Positions 47,233 to 58,094 of a stretch of DNA of 64,000 bases are shown one piece after another; position 1 is the first letter of the stretch, and every line of letters starts with the position of its first letter. Source of the stretch: Pohlia nutans (lineage: Eukaryota > Streptophyta > Bryopsida > Bryales > Mniaceae); assembly GCA_022496805.1 (NCBI GenBank), contig CM040085.1:21357811-21421810 (forward strand), given 5' to 3'. The notes under the pieces are model-generated. The model was not told the origin of the DNA. It made no database searches and saw only the letters and a program-made list of their open reading frames with translations. The position numbers and the translations under genes were made by a program.

Positions 47233-48290
47233 AATCCGGCAAAAAGCTGCCCAAGCTACCAGGAAGCTTCGGTACTACAGTACTTCAATGGAAGAACTGT
47301 ACTGTACAAGAGAAGAAAAACCTCCCCCACTCATCACAGTGTTTTTTTTTCTGGCGATTTAAAGCTTTTGGCAGCTGCTTCTAAGTTCAGTGAGTCTCAT
47401 CATGTTAAAAAAGTGATGTGCCATGTAAATAATTTTAGCACCAAAACCAAGGACATGTGCATCATCCTCCAAAGAAAACAGTGCTCAACAGTGCAACACA
47501 GCACAGGAAAAGAGAGATCTCGTGACAAGACGACGGATCATACAATAACTTACAGCAGCTAAGGAAATTAAAGATGTGAGGATGGCAGAGGGAGGCGACA
47601 CCTTCTGCTCAGGATTTGGGAACGATGACGAGCACCATCCATCAATCCGGGAGACATCAATAACCGATCAATAATCAATACAATTATTATTTAACAAGTC
47701 TGTCTGCATGCAACTGAACCGACTCCGGCCGATCCCAACTTGTGACTTACTGCGTGGCACATTCTGCAACACAATCAGACGTGATTGATGCAAATCTGCC
47801 ACCCCAGCTCCATTTTTTCAACTCAAAACGAACCATAATTTAATCCAACACTCGTAAACTGTTGCTTTACCGGTGCATCAAGAATGCTAATCAAATGAGG
47901 GGAGATATTTTGTGGGCAACGAGAAAATGGTACATGGACAGAACTCTCTACCAGCGGGGACAGAGGGGTACGTGGCAGCTCCCCTGTGGCTGCGATGAAT
48001 AAGGAATTACAGACCAAGAGGATCTCCCTACTCATAGGAAGATGGGAATGCTAAAGCCGCAAGATTCTCGGTACGAGGGTACACTAAATAAAGCCCATGT
48101 GCCGTGGATAAATTTTAGTCCCTCAATTTTGTTGTACAAATTGATGATCTGAGTCATAACATTCGTCAGCATGCACTGTCTCTGCCTTGGCTCTACAGTA
48201 GATGGCTTGGAATATTCCACACCCAACAGTACTTCATCAATAGCTAAGTGGACAAGTGGAGGCTCAAGGTCAGGGTTTTTTTCCTAGCAC
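47233..48290. other. Intergenic DNA
   Basis: Short frames at 47368-47562 and 47823-48226 have no recognisable domain. No RNA gene or bounded repeat was found. Confidence 0.35.
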
Positions 48291-48620
48291 CACTAGTAGA
48301 AATCATGGTAAAAAAAAACCGCAGCCAAAATCGGCTGCGGTTCTTTTGACCACCCTGATCTGCAGTCGTTAAACGACTGCAGATTGTTTTTTTAGATTTG
48401 TGACTGAAATTTTAATCATTTAGGGGCGTGTAATATACTGTTGGAAAGGTATTTTCAAGACCTTTCCAACGGTATATTACACGCCCTGAAATTCTTAAAA
48501 TTGCAATCGTAAATCAAAAAAGAAAAATCTGCAGTCGCTAAGCGACTGCAGATCAGGGTGGTCAAAAGAACCGCAGCCGATTTTGGCTGCGGTTCTTTTC
48601 GACCATGTTTTCTACTAGTG
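48291..48620. mobile_element. CACTA-type foldback MITE (330 bp)
   Basis: Ends CACTAGTAGAAA and TTTCTACTAGTG are flanked by a 3-bp duplication CAC (48288-48290, 48621-48623); both are features of the CACTA/EnSpm superfamily. Almost the entire element pairs with itself. Within each arm are smaller palindromes, around CCGCAGCC..GGCTGCGG and CTGCAGTCG..CGACTGCAG. A central palindrome is built on GGCGTGTAATATAC. Confidence 0.88.
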
Positions 48621-49950
48621 CACCATGGTGCCAAACTCCAATGTTGTGGCACAATCACAACGGTCTAAATTTGGAGGGACCACTCTCCATTGCGTGCATG
48701 CAGCACTACTACAGTGCAAAAAAAAACCCTGCTCAAGGTGATGAGCAGAGTTCATGAAGGAAAGACAATGAGTGTGAAGGCTACCGAATGTTATGGTAGA
48801 GACTCAATGGGAGATTGAAGCACCAACATTGCTTTAACAATGCATTTGATTGGTTCCCATTTTGGCGCCACTATTGACTTAAATGCTCGAAATATGGCTT
48901 CAGTCATAACATTCAGTGAGCTTGCAATGGCTCTGCCTAGTCCTATAGAGGAATGTACACCCAAAGGACCTTCATTAGTAGCGAATTAGCCATGTGGAGT
49001 CCTCACATGATGAGTGTAGTGCATGAAGGAAAGGCAGAGCACATGAAACTATTGAATGTTATATGTGGACTTTGATTATCGTGTGCCTTGAAGGACTCAA
49101 GAAATAATAAAAATGTGCTATGAGAAAGGCGGTGACCTACACAATATTGCTTCTTTAGTTATAATATTTGCATTGTGACACAATTACTGAGGTTATGTCA
49201 CTACCATCACCTGGTTATGGTTCTTCATGTTTTGGATTGAGGATGCTCTAAGGGCATACACAACCCTTCACAACCTAAACAACCTTGCCACGACTAGCTA
49301 TATCCACTAGAGATTCTCACCCCACATTGACCTACCAAATTTCAGGGCAAACCTAGCCAAACACCACGAATTTATAACAAATATAGTACAAGAGAATGAG
49401 ATGCAACTATGATCCTCTTTTAAAAGCACACATTGTAAGCTTTTGCAATGATTTATGAACTCACCTACTTAAGGTGTTGAGAGCAACACCAGTTTGCCGT
49501 GTCGAACCTCATTTGTGTTGTCCCCGTGGCTACCATGTAAAAAATTGCTTCACGTTGACTTCCTCTTCTTTGCTCTCATGATAGCCTCCCATGAAGGGTT
49601 CAGGAGGGTTATGCATGTTCTAATAAGTTACATCTCCCCTTTCACTAGTAAATACCCTAGCTAGTGCTCATCCAAGAGTATGGATCTCATGAGAGGTTTT
49701 TTAATATTGGTCATCAAGGATTATTTATTTATTTCCTTTTTTAGTATTGGCAATGTCAGTTGAAACTCCGTCATTCCTCACTTGCTGCGACAACAAACAA
49801 GCGGCTAGTCTGCGTAGTCTTTGCCTTAGTATTTACTGCAAATTTACTTTTATGGCTTGTTTTTACAAAAAACAAAGCATTTTTGTAGTCTCTATCTTAG
49901 TGAGGCGGAGACAACAAACAAGAACCCCTCTTATGTGAGATCGGCCAAAA
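48621..49950. other. Intergenic DNA
   Basis: No gene recognised. About 49799-49860 shares ACAAGCGGCTAGTC and CCTTAGTATTTAC with about 18855-18895, indicating another dispersed repeat. Confidence 0.4.
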
Positions 49951-50806
49951 TTAACCCCTAAATGTCCAACTGTCAAGAAAGTGAACGATGTACAAAATCA
50001 AACACAGTTTTCTCATTCGTCATTGACTTTTTAGAGTGTGGATTTTTTACTATGTATTTTATGGGAAGTTAGCTTCATGTATGTGTGATCCGATTAAAAA
50101 GGAGATGATTTGTGAAAACTTTATGCCGCATTTCAGTTGTAGTGATTCATCCAAAATTTCAAAGATTTCAAAGTAAAAGTGGTTTTAAAAAAGTCAACTC
50201 ATAAAATTTAACAACCAAAAAATCTCCAAAAATCACTACACTTAGAGTATTACATTTCAACCAATCACAACAAGTTTCATGTACAAATTATCAATATCTT
50301 ATTCGTAATCAAATTACAAAAAAATTGAATTTTAAGTTTTAAATTTTAAACAAAAACATTGGTGACAACAATCATAGACCTAACTGTATGGATAGAATAG
50401 AAAATTCATAATGAACAACTTTTATTCATATATCAAGTTCAAAATATCCCTCTTAATTACATTTTATACTCGGGGAAGTCACTTAGTGTAAATTTTGGGT
50501 ACATATGAGTGTATAAAGGGTATTTAATGGGGGGCTATGAAATAATTGGAATATTCTACGATTTATAGTATATTTAGGGTATATTCCATATATATTAAGA
50601 ATATTCCTATAATATTCCTAAATTGGTTTTATAACACCCTATATTACTTCTATAAATTTATAATTTTTATCTCAAATGAATAAAAGACACCCTATAGTTG
50701 TTCTCTCATAGTTATCTAAATTCTTGACAGTGACTTCCCCGAGATTTTATAAGACATCTTTGAAATTCTCCAAATCTAGAGAGGGGTGAGGACGTTTAGG
50801 AGTTAA
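49951..50806 (-). mobile_element. TTAA-type MITE, family B, copy 2, interrupted
   Basis: Ends TTAACCCCTAAATGTCC and GGACGTTTAGGAGTTAA with TTAA on both sides. It is the inverted counterpart of 14940-15515. Removing the nested 275-bp element and one 8-bp duplication leaves 573 bp, against 576 bp in copy 1. Confidence 0.82.
50469..50743. mobile_element. hAT-type MITE, copy 1 (275 bp), nested
   Basis: Ends CTCGGGGAAGTCACT and AGTGACTTCCCCGAG are flanked by a perfect 8-bp duplication ATTTTATA (50461-50468, 50744-50751). Eight-base duplications are characteristic of hAT elements. It is inserted in a family B MITE, so it is younger than that insertion. Confidence 0.88.
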
Positions 50807-51359
50807 AAGTTTGTTCATCTTAGGTCTTCACTTGCTACACTTTTTCATGCACTAAAATTCACACCTTAGTGGAATTTTTAACTTTGTAACAAATTTTTAA
50901 CGTATCCGCGATTGAATCACACATGATTTTGTATTAATTCATTTAAGAAAAGAAGTTAAATATGATACTTTTAACCCTTAAGTGCCTGTACCAAAAATAG
51001 AAAAGGTTGTAAAACATGCTAAAAATGTCCGAATTGAGTGTTTCAAAAGTCTAACCTCTTTAGAATCAAGTTGACTATAAGGATATGTGTTTGGATTAGT
51101 GAAAATAGTTTTAATTAATTTTATAAACAATAAAGAAAGCTGGTGGTGAGGGTGCTTGAAGTAGTTTACAAAATTGTCAAATTTGTAAATACTTGAAAAA
51201 ATGCATGATAATAGAGTTATTTGTAAAGTCAGCAAAAGGTAGCCAGTCTGCAACAGGGAGTTTTCGGCTTGATATAGATTTTTCTGACACCCATTCACAT
51301 AAGCCATCAAGCATGTTTCTTTGACATGCATGAGGTTGGTGTGGGAGTACATGAAGATT
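50807..51359. other. Intergenic DNA
   Basis: A single TTAA-type end (TTAACCCTTAAGTGCC at about 50971) has no partner that could be found. The minus-strand frame 50978-51376 looks like chance coding in AT-rich DNA. Confidence 0.35.
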
Positions 51360-51440
51360 ACTCCATGGAAACTCAAGCTAGGTTTGGAGGAGATTCTCTT
51401 GCATTAGGGAGGTTCAAGGTTCAAATCTCCTTGACAATGC
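51360..51440 (+). repeat. tRNA-like SINE head (plus)
   Basis: An A-box-like CTAGGTTTGGAGG is followed by a good B box GGTTCAAATCTCC. No tRNA cloverleaf could be folded with confidence. It faces a second head at 51650-51775. Confidence 0.4.
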
Positions 51441-51649
51441 AGTGCTTTGTTATTGGTCTAAAAAAGGGGCTAAAAATCAAATTTCCCGCCTTTCGAGCTA
51501 AAAAACTAGTTTTGTCTTGTCTTTCCTCTTGGGGAAATGTCTTGCTCTACTTTACGGATAACTAGAGTTAACCGAAAAGAGTGTCTAAAAGTGGAAAGAA
51601 ACCTTAAACTCACCTTAAACTTGTTTTGAGTTCAAAAAGATTGCAAAAT

Positions 51650-51775
51650 TAATTTACGGTGAGTTGGGGAATAATCTAAAGCAATGCCATGCACCGCTAT
51701 GGGGTGTGGAACTCGTGACCTCCCCAATGCTAGAGGAGAGTTCCCACACGTTCCCTCAAGCTAAGAGCCCCGACC
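51650..51775 (-). repeat. tRNA-like SINE head (minus)
   Basis: On the minus strand, TTAGCTTGAGGG (A-box-like) precedes GAGGTCACGAGTTCCACACC (B-box-like), the usual arrangement at the 5' end of tRNA-derived SINEs. The tail beyond it is AT-rich. Confidence 0.4.
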
Positions 51776-51883
51776 ATGAAAACTATTCATGAACAATGTT
51801 AGGAAGAAAACTATTCATGAAATTATAATTATAGGAAGAGAACTCCACTTGAACTCCGCTTGAAAACTAGTTTTGTTTTCGGA

Positions 51884-52288
51884 TAGGGTTGGTTGTCCTA
51901 TTACCAACCACTGCCCCAATTATGACATGTAGACTTTTCTTGGGCCCACCACAGTTGAGACCCAAAACCACCAATTTCACTATTCAAGTAGACCAATGGC
52001 ACGCCAAGCATTGCGAAGAAATAGTTGGTGGTTTTGGGTATCATTATGAGTGAAAGTTAGCACCACATGGTGTGGACATGGGGAAACCTAGTGGTTGGAT
52101 TTGGGTCACAGGTTACTTTCCACTTTGGAATTTTGTATAAAATTGAGAAATGCAAATTATAAGTTGCAATTTTTTTGCAATCCTCATGAAATCCTATTTC
52201 GAACACGGTCATAATTTTTTTCCGGATTTACCACTGCCAAATATAGGTCAGATTGCTTAAGTGGTTGGTAATAGGACAATCAACCCTA
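51884..52288. mobile_element. TA-flanked mariner-type MITE (405 bp)
   Basis: Ends TAGGGTTGGTTGTCCTATTA and TAATAGGACAATCAACCCTA, starting and ending with TA. The interior matches the reverse strand of 28373-28771 (for example CCACATGGTGTGGACATGGG). Confidence 0.8.
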
Positions 52289-52760
52289 ACTCTACTCTAT
52301 TGTAGAGAAGTGGGGGATGCATGCATGAATTGAGTAAAAAAAGTGGACAGTGTGCATGGGAGAAGTGGCCGGCATTGACGTGTTCAATGTGGGCCAGAGA
52401 GGGTTTTCAAACCAAGATTCATTACGATTTTTTAAAACTACTTCTATTGACATTTGTTGCACTGAAGATGTTCAAAATCATTTTATTTGCTCTCATCTTG
52501 AATCTAATGTAAAAGGGTATGATTGAGTAAATTAGTTCTTTTGTTACATTTGTACTTTGGGATCACCATCATGGAGTTTTTTTTGTGAATCATAATTCAA
52601 AAGTGACCGACATTAAATCTAAAGCAAGTAAATGGTATTCTTTCATGGTACACTAATTTAAAATGTCCTAAAGTCATAGTGATAGAAATGTGCAACAGTG
52701 ATAGTGATAGGACTATGAAACAATGTACAGTACACTAAACACAATGAAAGTGTCGTTGTT

Positions 52761-52823
52761 AAGAATGTTATGGGCAAGCCAAAGAATGTTATGGGCAAGC
52801 CAAAGAATGTTGTGGGCAAACCA
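52761..52823. repeat. Three 21-bp tandem units
   Basis: Units begin at 52761, 52782 and 52803 with the consensus AAGAATGTTATGGGCAAGCC. The first two are identical and the third has two changes. On the minus strand it reads as a repeated FFGLPIT heptapeptide, but no gene surrounds it. Confidence 0.75.
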
Positions 52824-53373
52824 AAGAAGGTGGGTGAAGTGTCCAAGAAATATTTGAAAAAGATCTATGACTTTCCTATGTCAATCCACAACCAATCCAC
52901 AACCTATTGATTTATCTTTGTTATTTCGTTTACTTCTAACCAGGTATATAGAATGTTTAATGAAACTTGATTTATTTTTTTGAAGTATTAATTTAGACGT
53001 TTCATTAATTTTATTCTTAAACTACTAGTAATAACAATATTTATTATTAATCCCATGTTAGTATTAAGTGTTATGTTATCCAAAAAAAAAAATTTATAAC
53101 GCACAATATTCTCAAACATCTAATCAAAAGTCTATTAGTGTCTAATTGGCATTTGATATTGATAATATCAAATTATCAATAATATGGTGAACATTTAGTT
53201 TTTGTAAATAGTGTTATTAACACTAATTCCAACATTTAACATACTAAGTGTTCTAAAGTAAGAATGTTTGGAATGAATCTAAGTACACCTATGACCTAGA
53301 TTTTCTTTGCTAATATATCTTCTAACACCAAATGCACCAATATTAGAATTTTTCCTATTTAGTTATAGGCTCC

Positions 53374-53567
53374 CTTGCAAAAAATGCCACAACCACCTTG
53401 TACCATATCTTAACAATTTACAAAGATAACACTTGTAACATAACATTCTTCAATAGTTGCCTTTAACACACTTGCAAAAAATGCCACAACCACCTTGTAC
53501 CATATCTTAACAATTTACAAAGATAACACTTGTAACATAACATTCTTCAATAGTTGCCTTTAACACC
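53374..53567. repeat. Tandem duplication of 97 bp
   Basis: Two units start CTTGCAAAAAATGCCACAAC at 53374 and 53471 and look identical apart from a base at the junction. A short third start (CTTGCAAAATG) follows at 53568. The near-identity indicates a recent duplication. Confidence 0.85.
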
Positions 53568-54959
53568 CTTGCAAAATGAATCTAAACCCTTTTTGGCAGA
53601 ACACCTTCAAGTGTACCAAAGCAAAAAGAAATTGGCTTAATGCTCAATAGCACTTTAACAATGGAAAAAACTTTCAACATTAATTTTGTGACATTAGTGG
53701 TGAAGCCCTATTAATACTCATGAGATGGTCACCTATAGATAGATAGAAACTCTGGTCCTCTTTCTAGAATTCTAGGACGGTGTGAATAAAGTATTTATTC
53801 GTTTTGACAATGAATCAATGCCCACCGGACAAAGAGCCATTGGTGCAAAACTACTCTTCCTTCATCACATACATGTAAGATTTGATCCTTTTGACCTTGG
53901 AAATGGCACCATCCACTTACATGCCATCTTGGTGACAAAGATTTGTTTGTTGCACTTACTACCCATGTCCTAAACAAACTACCTCCAACAAACTCTTTAT
54001 TCACGATGGTCTTCACGCAAACGTTACAATTATTATTATGTTTGCTTAACACTAAATTGGAGTGGAGAAAAAAAATCCTTATCACCGTTATTATATACTC
54101 CAAGCACCACGAATGTTTGAAAGGTGAGTTCTCACAACTGCTCATGACTGTTATGCAAGTTATAGAGCTGGAGATCTGCGGTAGAAAAAACATATCAACG
54201 CTCCTGCAGCAAGGATCACTCAGCTTGAAAGTACACTACAATTAGGATCCAATTGGCAGTGGATAAATTTACCGGAGGAGAATGAGATATATTGTTATTG
54301 CGCACTACTAGCAAAGGGGTCGCTTCTCACTCAGAACAGTGTCAGAGTTCACTGTACACACTTGTCCTACGTGACAAATCGCACTCACCAAGTCTTGAGC
54401 CCCTGGGCAGTGAGTGCGAAGTGGCGCCGTTTAACTCACCTACCGAGTGAAAAGCCACGCCTTCTTGTAGTGGCGATTGGCGATGAGCAAATCTTGAGTT
54501 GTAATCTTACCACAGTCCAGGGCAAAAAAATTAGCTTAACCAACTAAGATCCTACATTTTCTTGGATCAACTGATTTTCTTATTTCTCCCTCAAAAACAT
54601 AAGGAATATTTTTTGATTTCCCCCTCAAATGATCAAATTTTTTTGGACTCGATTAGGCAATTCTGAATTTCAACCGGCTAATCTGTAACTAAAGGTCGAT
54701 TCTCCCTGGACATTGGCTAGTACCTGGCTACAAGATGATGATCATGTTTGATCGGCAACGGAAAAAGGCTGCAGGGGGAGATCCAAGGCGAAAAGTGTGA
54801 GCCCACCAACCAACCGACCGACCGTCCGCCGTCTTTTGGTAAAGAAAATAGCCATCCAACTTACTCGATAAGACAAGCGCAAAGTCAAATGCATCCACAT
54901 ACACAGACAGTCACACTGTGCATTAATCCTGACAGTCAAATGCATCAACAGTGAGTCAC

Positions 54960-55307
54960 GCAAGCATCAACCAAACAAGACGTTGAATAATCCTCTCTGT
55001 AGGAACATGTTCGGAGTTGATTGCTTTTGTTTGTTAAGTCTACAAGTTCTCAATACCCACCGGATCTACGCAAGCATCAACCAAACAAATAACTGAAGAC
55101 GTTGAATAATCCACTAAGTATGAACCTGTTCGGAGTTGATTGCTTTTGTTTGTTAAGTCTACAAGTTCTCAATACCCACCGGATCTACGCAAGCATCAAC
55201 CAAACAAATAACTGAAGACGTTGAATAATCCACTAAGTATGAACCTGTTCGGAGTTGATTGCTTTTGTTTGTTAAGTCTACAAGTTCTCAATACCCACCG
55301 GATCTAC
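54960..55307. repeat. Three tandem units of 110-119 bp
   Basis: Units start GCAAGCATCAACCAAACAA at 54960 (110 bp), 55070 (119 bp) and 55189 (119 bp), and end CCCACCGGATCTAC. The second and third look identical; the first lacks 9 bases after CAAACAA. No coding frame is maintained. Confidence 0.9.
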
Positions 55308-56467
55308 GGAAATTGCGAGGCTCACAGCTGTAAGAAAAAATAATCGCCCAGTTCATGGCTCTCACTACTGTACTATCCATGGAGCAATTCTCGATTCTAT
55401 GAATTCTAACTCTATCTTGCCACAAGAAACGGATGGAAGGGGTCCATTCAAGCACTTGCTAAGTTGTCAGCAGTGTTTTTTCAGTGCTTTTTCGAGGCAT
55501 TTTCAATGTGATGTTTGATTTAAATTGTTATTAGAAAGCAAAGTGATATGTCAATGTTTGCAACATGTATATAAACCACATAGTATAAGATGAAAGCAAT
55601 ATTGTAAAAATTTGGGTATTAAAAGCACTAAAATTGCTTCGTCATTAGTCGTTTTAATGACTCACTAAGGACTTTTCTAAATGATAAATAACACTTTTTC
55701 GGTAGAAATTTTGGGTTAATCGAATGAGAATGATGATTACGTGAATGAAAAATGAAACCAATACATTAAAAATTTGTTCTTTGAATGAAAATCATGACCT
55801 TTTTGTCTCTAACAACTCTCCAAAGGACTCTTTAAAGCACTCAAAACGAGGCACCCTTGGCTCGTATTAGCTTGAATGGACCCAAAGTTAAATGGCAAGT
55901 TTCATGCAAACTTCTTTGTCTCGAATTGGGTTTCATTCATTGAAGAAGCCATGTCGACTCCCATTCATCAAAATGAGGGAAGGCAAGAGAACAAAACCAG
56001 GACGTCCTCTGTCTAATGCTCCATGGGTATCAACCAGTTACTTGACAGCGCTAACTGCAGGATTGTAACCTGGAGGCCACGCCATTAAGAAAGGCAGTTC
56101 GTGTCTTTGTTGGACTGGTGTGACATCTTTCTAAAGTGAAACCTTGGACAATGAAACCTTGGACAATGGTTCATTGAAAATACCCGATTGAGGTCACTAC
56201 TTCTCGTTATGGCCCTAATTCACTGAGAATCGTGTGATACCAGTACAACACTGGTCTAAACTTCTTCGTCTCCAATGCTCTATGAATTGAGTATGATTAA
56301 AGCGCTTGCTTGCTGGCTGGAGGAGTACGAGGAGGCTATTCATGCTCTCTATTCATCAAAATAGGGAGCAAGGAGCTAGCGCACAACGTGACTCGCGAAA
56401 TGCATGATGAATTGGGAGTCAGCCAGTTCATGGAAAGCGCTGCGAGGATCGAGGGCAGGAGATGGGT
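55308..56467. other. 3' flank of the HLS1-like gene
   Basis: AT-rich non-coding sequence. The last few hundred bases before 56468 should be the 3' untranslated region of the minus-strand gene. Nothing else was recognised. Confidence 0.4.
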
Positions 56468-58094
56468 TTAGACCTCGCGGGGATCGACGAAGAGGATGGG
56501 CTTGGGAGGGGCTTGACACCAGTCGAAGGCGACGTCCAAGGATTTGGGGCGGAGCGATTTGATGCACCACATGTCGTCGGTGGAGGACAAATTCTTCCAG
56601 TGCGGGATGCTTTGCCAGGCGGGATCCGTTGGCGCAACTTCCGACATGATGGCTTTGCAGTCGTTAGCGCGGGCCAGATTGTGTGCATGCCAGCACAAAG
56701 AATGCAGGAGCTCCTTGCCGCGCGCGCCCTCCGCGTGCAGCCCGAACATGAACTGCACACCGAACGGATCAAAGAAGTTGGGCACTGACGGAACGTGACA
56801 ACCAGGCAGCCACAAGTCCAGCCAGCGCGACAGCGCGGCGGCCGTGCGCTTCAGCCACGACGCGTTTCTGTACTCGCACTGGAACAGCTCATTGCTGCGC
56901 CACACGCTGAGCATGGCCCATGACGCGCCCCGCGCCCACCCCGGCCCCCCTATCTCACCCTGCAAGCCCGTCCCCCAGGTCGCAATCCATGTGCCCTCGC
57001 AGAGATCGTTCTGGAGCACGGCGTCGATGTCTTTGGGAAAAAACTCCGCCGTGCCCATCGTCGCCCAGTAGAGATTCGTGGCGACCTCCGGCGTCACCTT
57101 CGTCAGCTGCACGCCCGGCGGAATCCGCCGGTCGTGGACGTGCACCGGTTGCACCAAAATCGCCGGCGTGCGGAAATGGACGTAATTTAACCGCTCCGTG
57201 AAGAGTTTCAACGAGGCTTCATTGTCTTTCTCCGTCGCCATGTATACGTACTGCGCCTTCTGGCTGCCGCACCACTCCTCCATGCTCTCCGCTAACTTCA
57301 ACGCAATGCCCATGCGCCTACACAATCATCGGGAAACACACCATTTTACAATCCCGTAATCAACAAATAACCCCTAAACGTCTCATGGGATAGTGGATAC
57401 GCTGCTGTATAATTGGCATTTGCTACCAACAATAAGCTCTAAATTGGGATCTCAATAGCTCACTAGAACTGCATTAGAACCGCATTGATCTAAATTCCAA
57501 CTTCTCTTCTAAACTCAACCCCATTAAAGATGTGGATCCATTCCAAATACAACCACAATACACCATATTCTACTCGCCACAAAGGCATGTTCTGCCGTTG
57601 ATACACGAATGAAGTAGTGGCTTCACCGTACCTGTGAAATGGGCAGACTCGGAGGCCGAGGAGGTAGCCCACGCGCGCAAACAAGGGAATGCGGATGGAA
57701 GCTTTCTCCGAGCAGAAGATGGCGCTTTGACTGCACACCACGTCCTTCACACTGCCGCGGATCACGCCCACGATTTCACCCTGGACTTCCGCCACCTGCA
57801 AATTCACAAACACGAGTCATTCAATGCTCTGCACGTTGCATTGTGACACTGAATGATCGACAATATATCATGGCACAGCGAGTTCGTGCTAAATACCAGC
57901 ATGTGGAATGTGGGGAGGTGGCGGACGCGGCAGAGTGGATCGCCCAGCAAGTCGAAGGCGAGCGATTCCGACCCCGCGGCGCCCATTTCGCAGCGCAATT
58001 CAAGCGCCGCGAGCTGCTCCACATCTGCGTCGACGTATTTCCGAATCGTCACTGGGAGCCCCCCGCGTCCCGGCTTATCCTTCTGGGAGACCAT
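56468..58094 (-). CDS. HOOKLESS1-like N-acetyltransferase
   Basis: GNAT-family protein of the plant HLS1 group, nuclear regulators of differential cell elongation downstream of ethylene and auxin. Three exons, 58094-57897, 57795-57632 and 57317-56468, join in frame to 403 residues, the length of Arabidopsis HLS1. The start is the first ATG after an acceptor-like TTCCGCAG near 58142. Family landmarks are IRKY..D, RCEMG and DLLGDPLCRVRH (about 49-59), EIVGVIRGSV, LGLRVCPFHRRMGIALKL (about 113-130; acetyl-CoA loop RRMGIA across the exon 2-3 junction), YMATEKDNEAS, FRTPAILV, EFFPKDID, the IPHWK block and the C-terminal FVDPREV. Exon 3 is markedly GC-richer than its surroundings. Intron 2 contains AACCCCTAAACGT, a lone TTAA-type MITE end. 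Whether it acetylates histones or another substrate cannot be seen. Confidence 0.94.

Noticed and set aside
48291..48620. Possible CRISPR-like or terminator hairpins
   Set aside because: Ends, target duplication and whole-length self-pairing fit a CACTA-type MITE; there is no spacer-repeat array.
50978..51376. 132-residue minus-strand frame
   Set aside because: AT-rich, no motif, no splice or promoter context; probably chance.
56920..57201. Proline/arginine-rich plus-strand frame
   Set aside because: Antisense shadow of the GC-rich HLS1-like exon.
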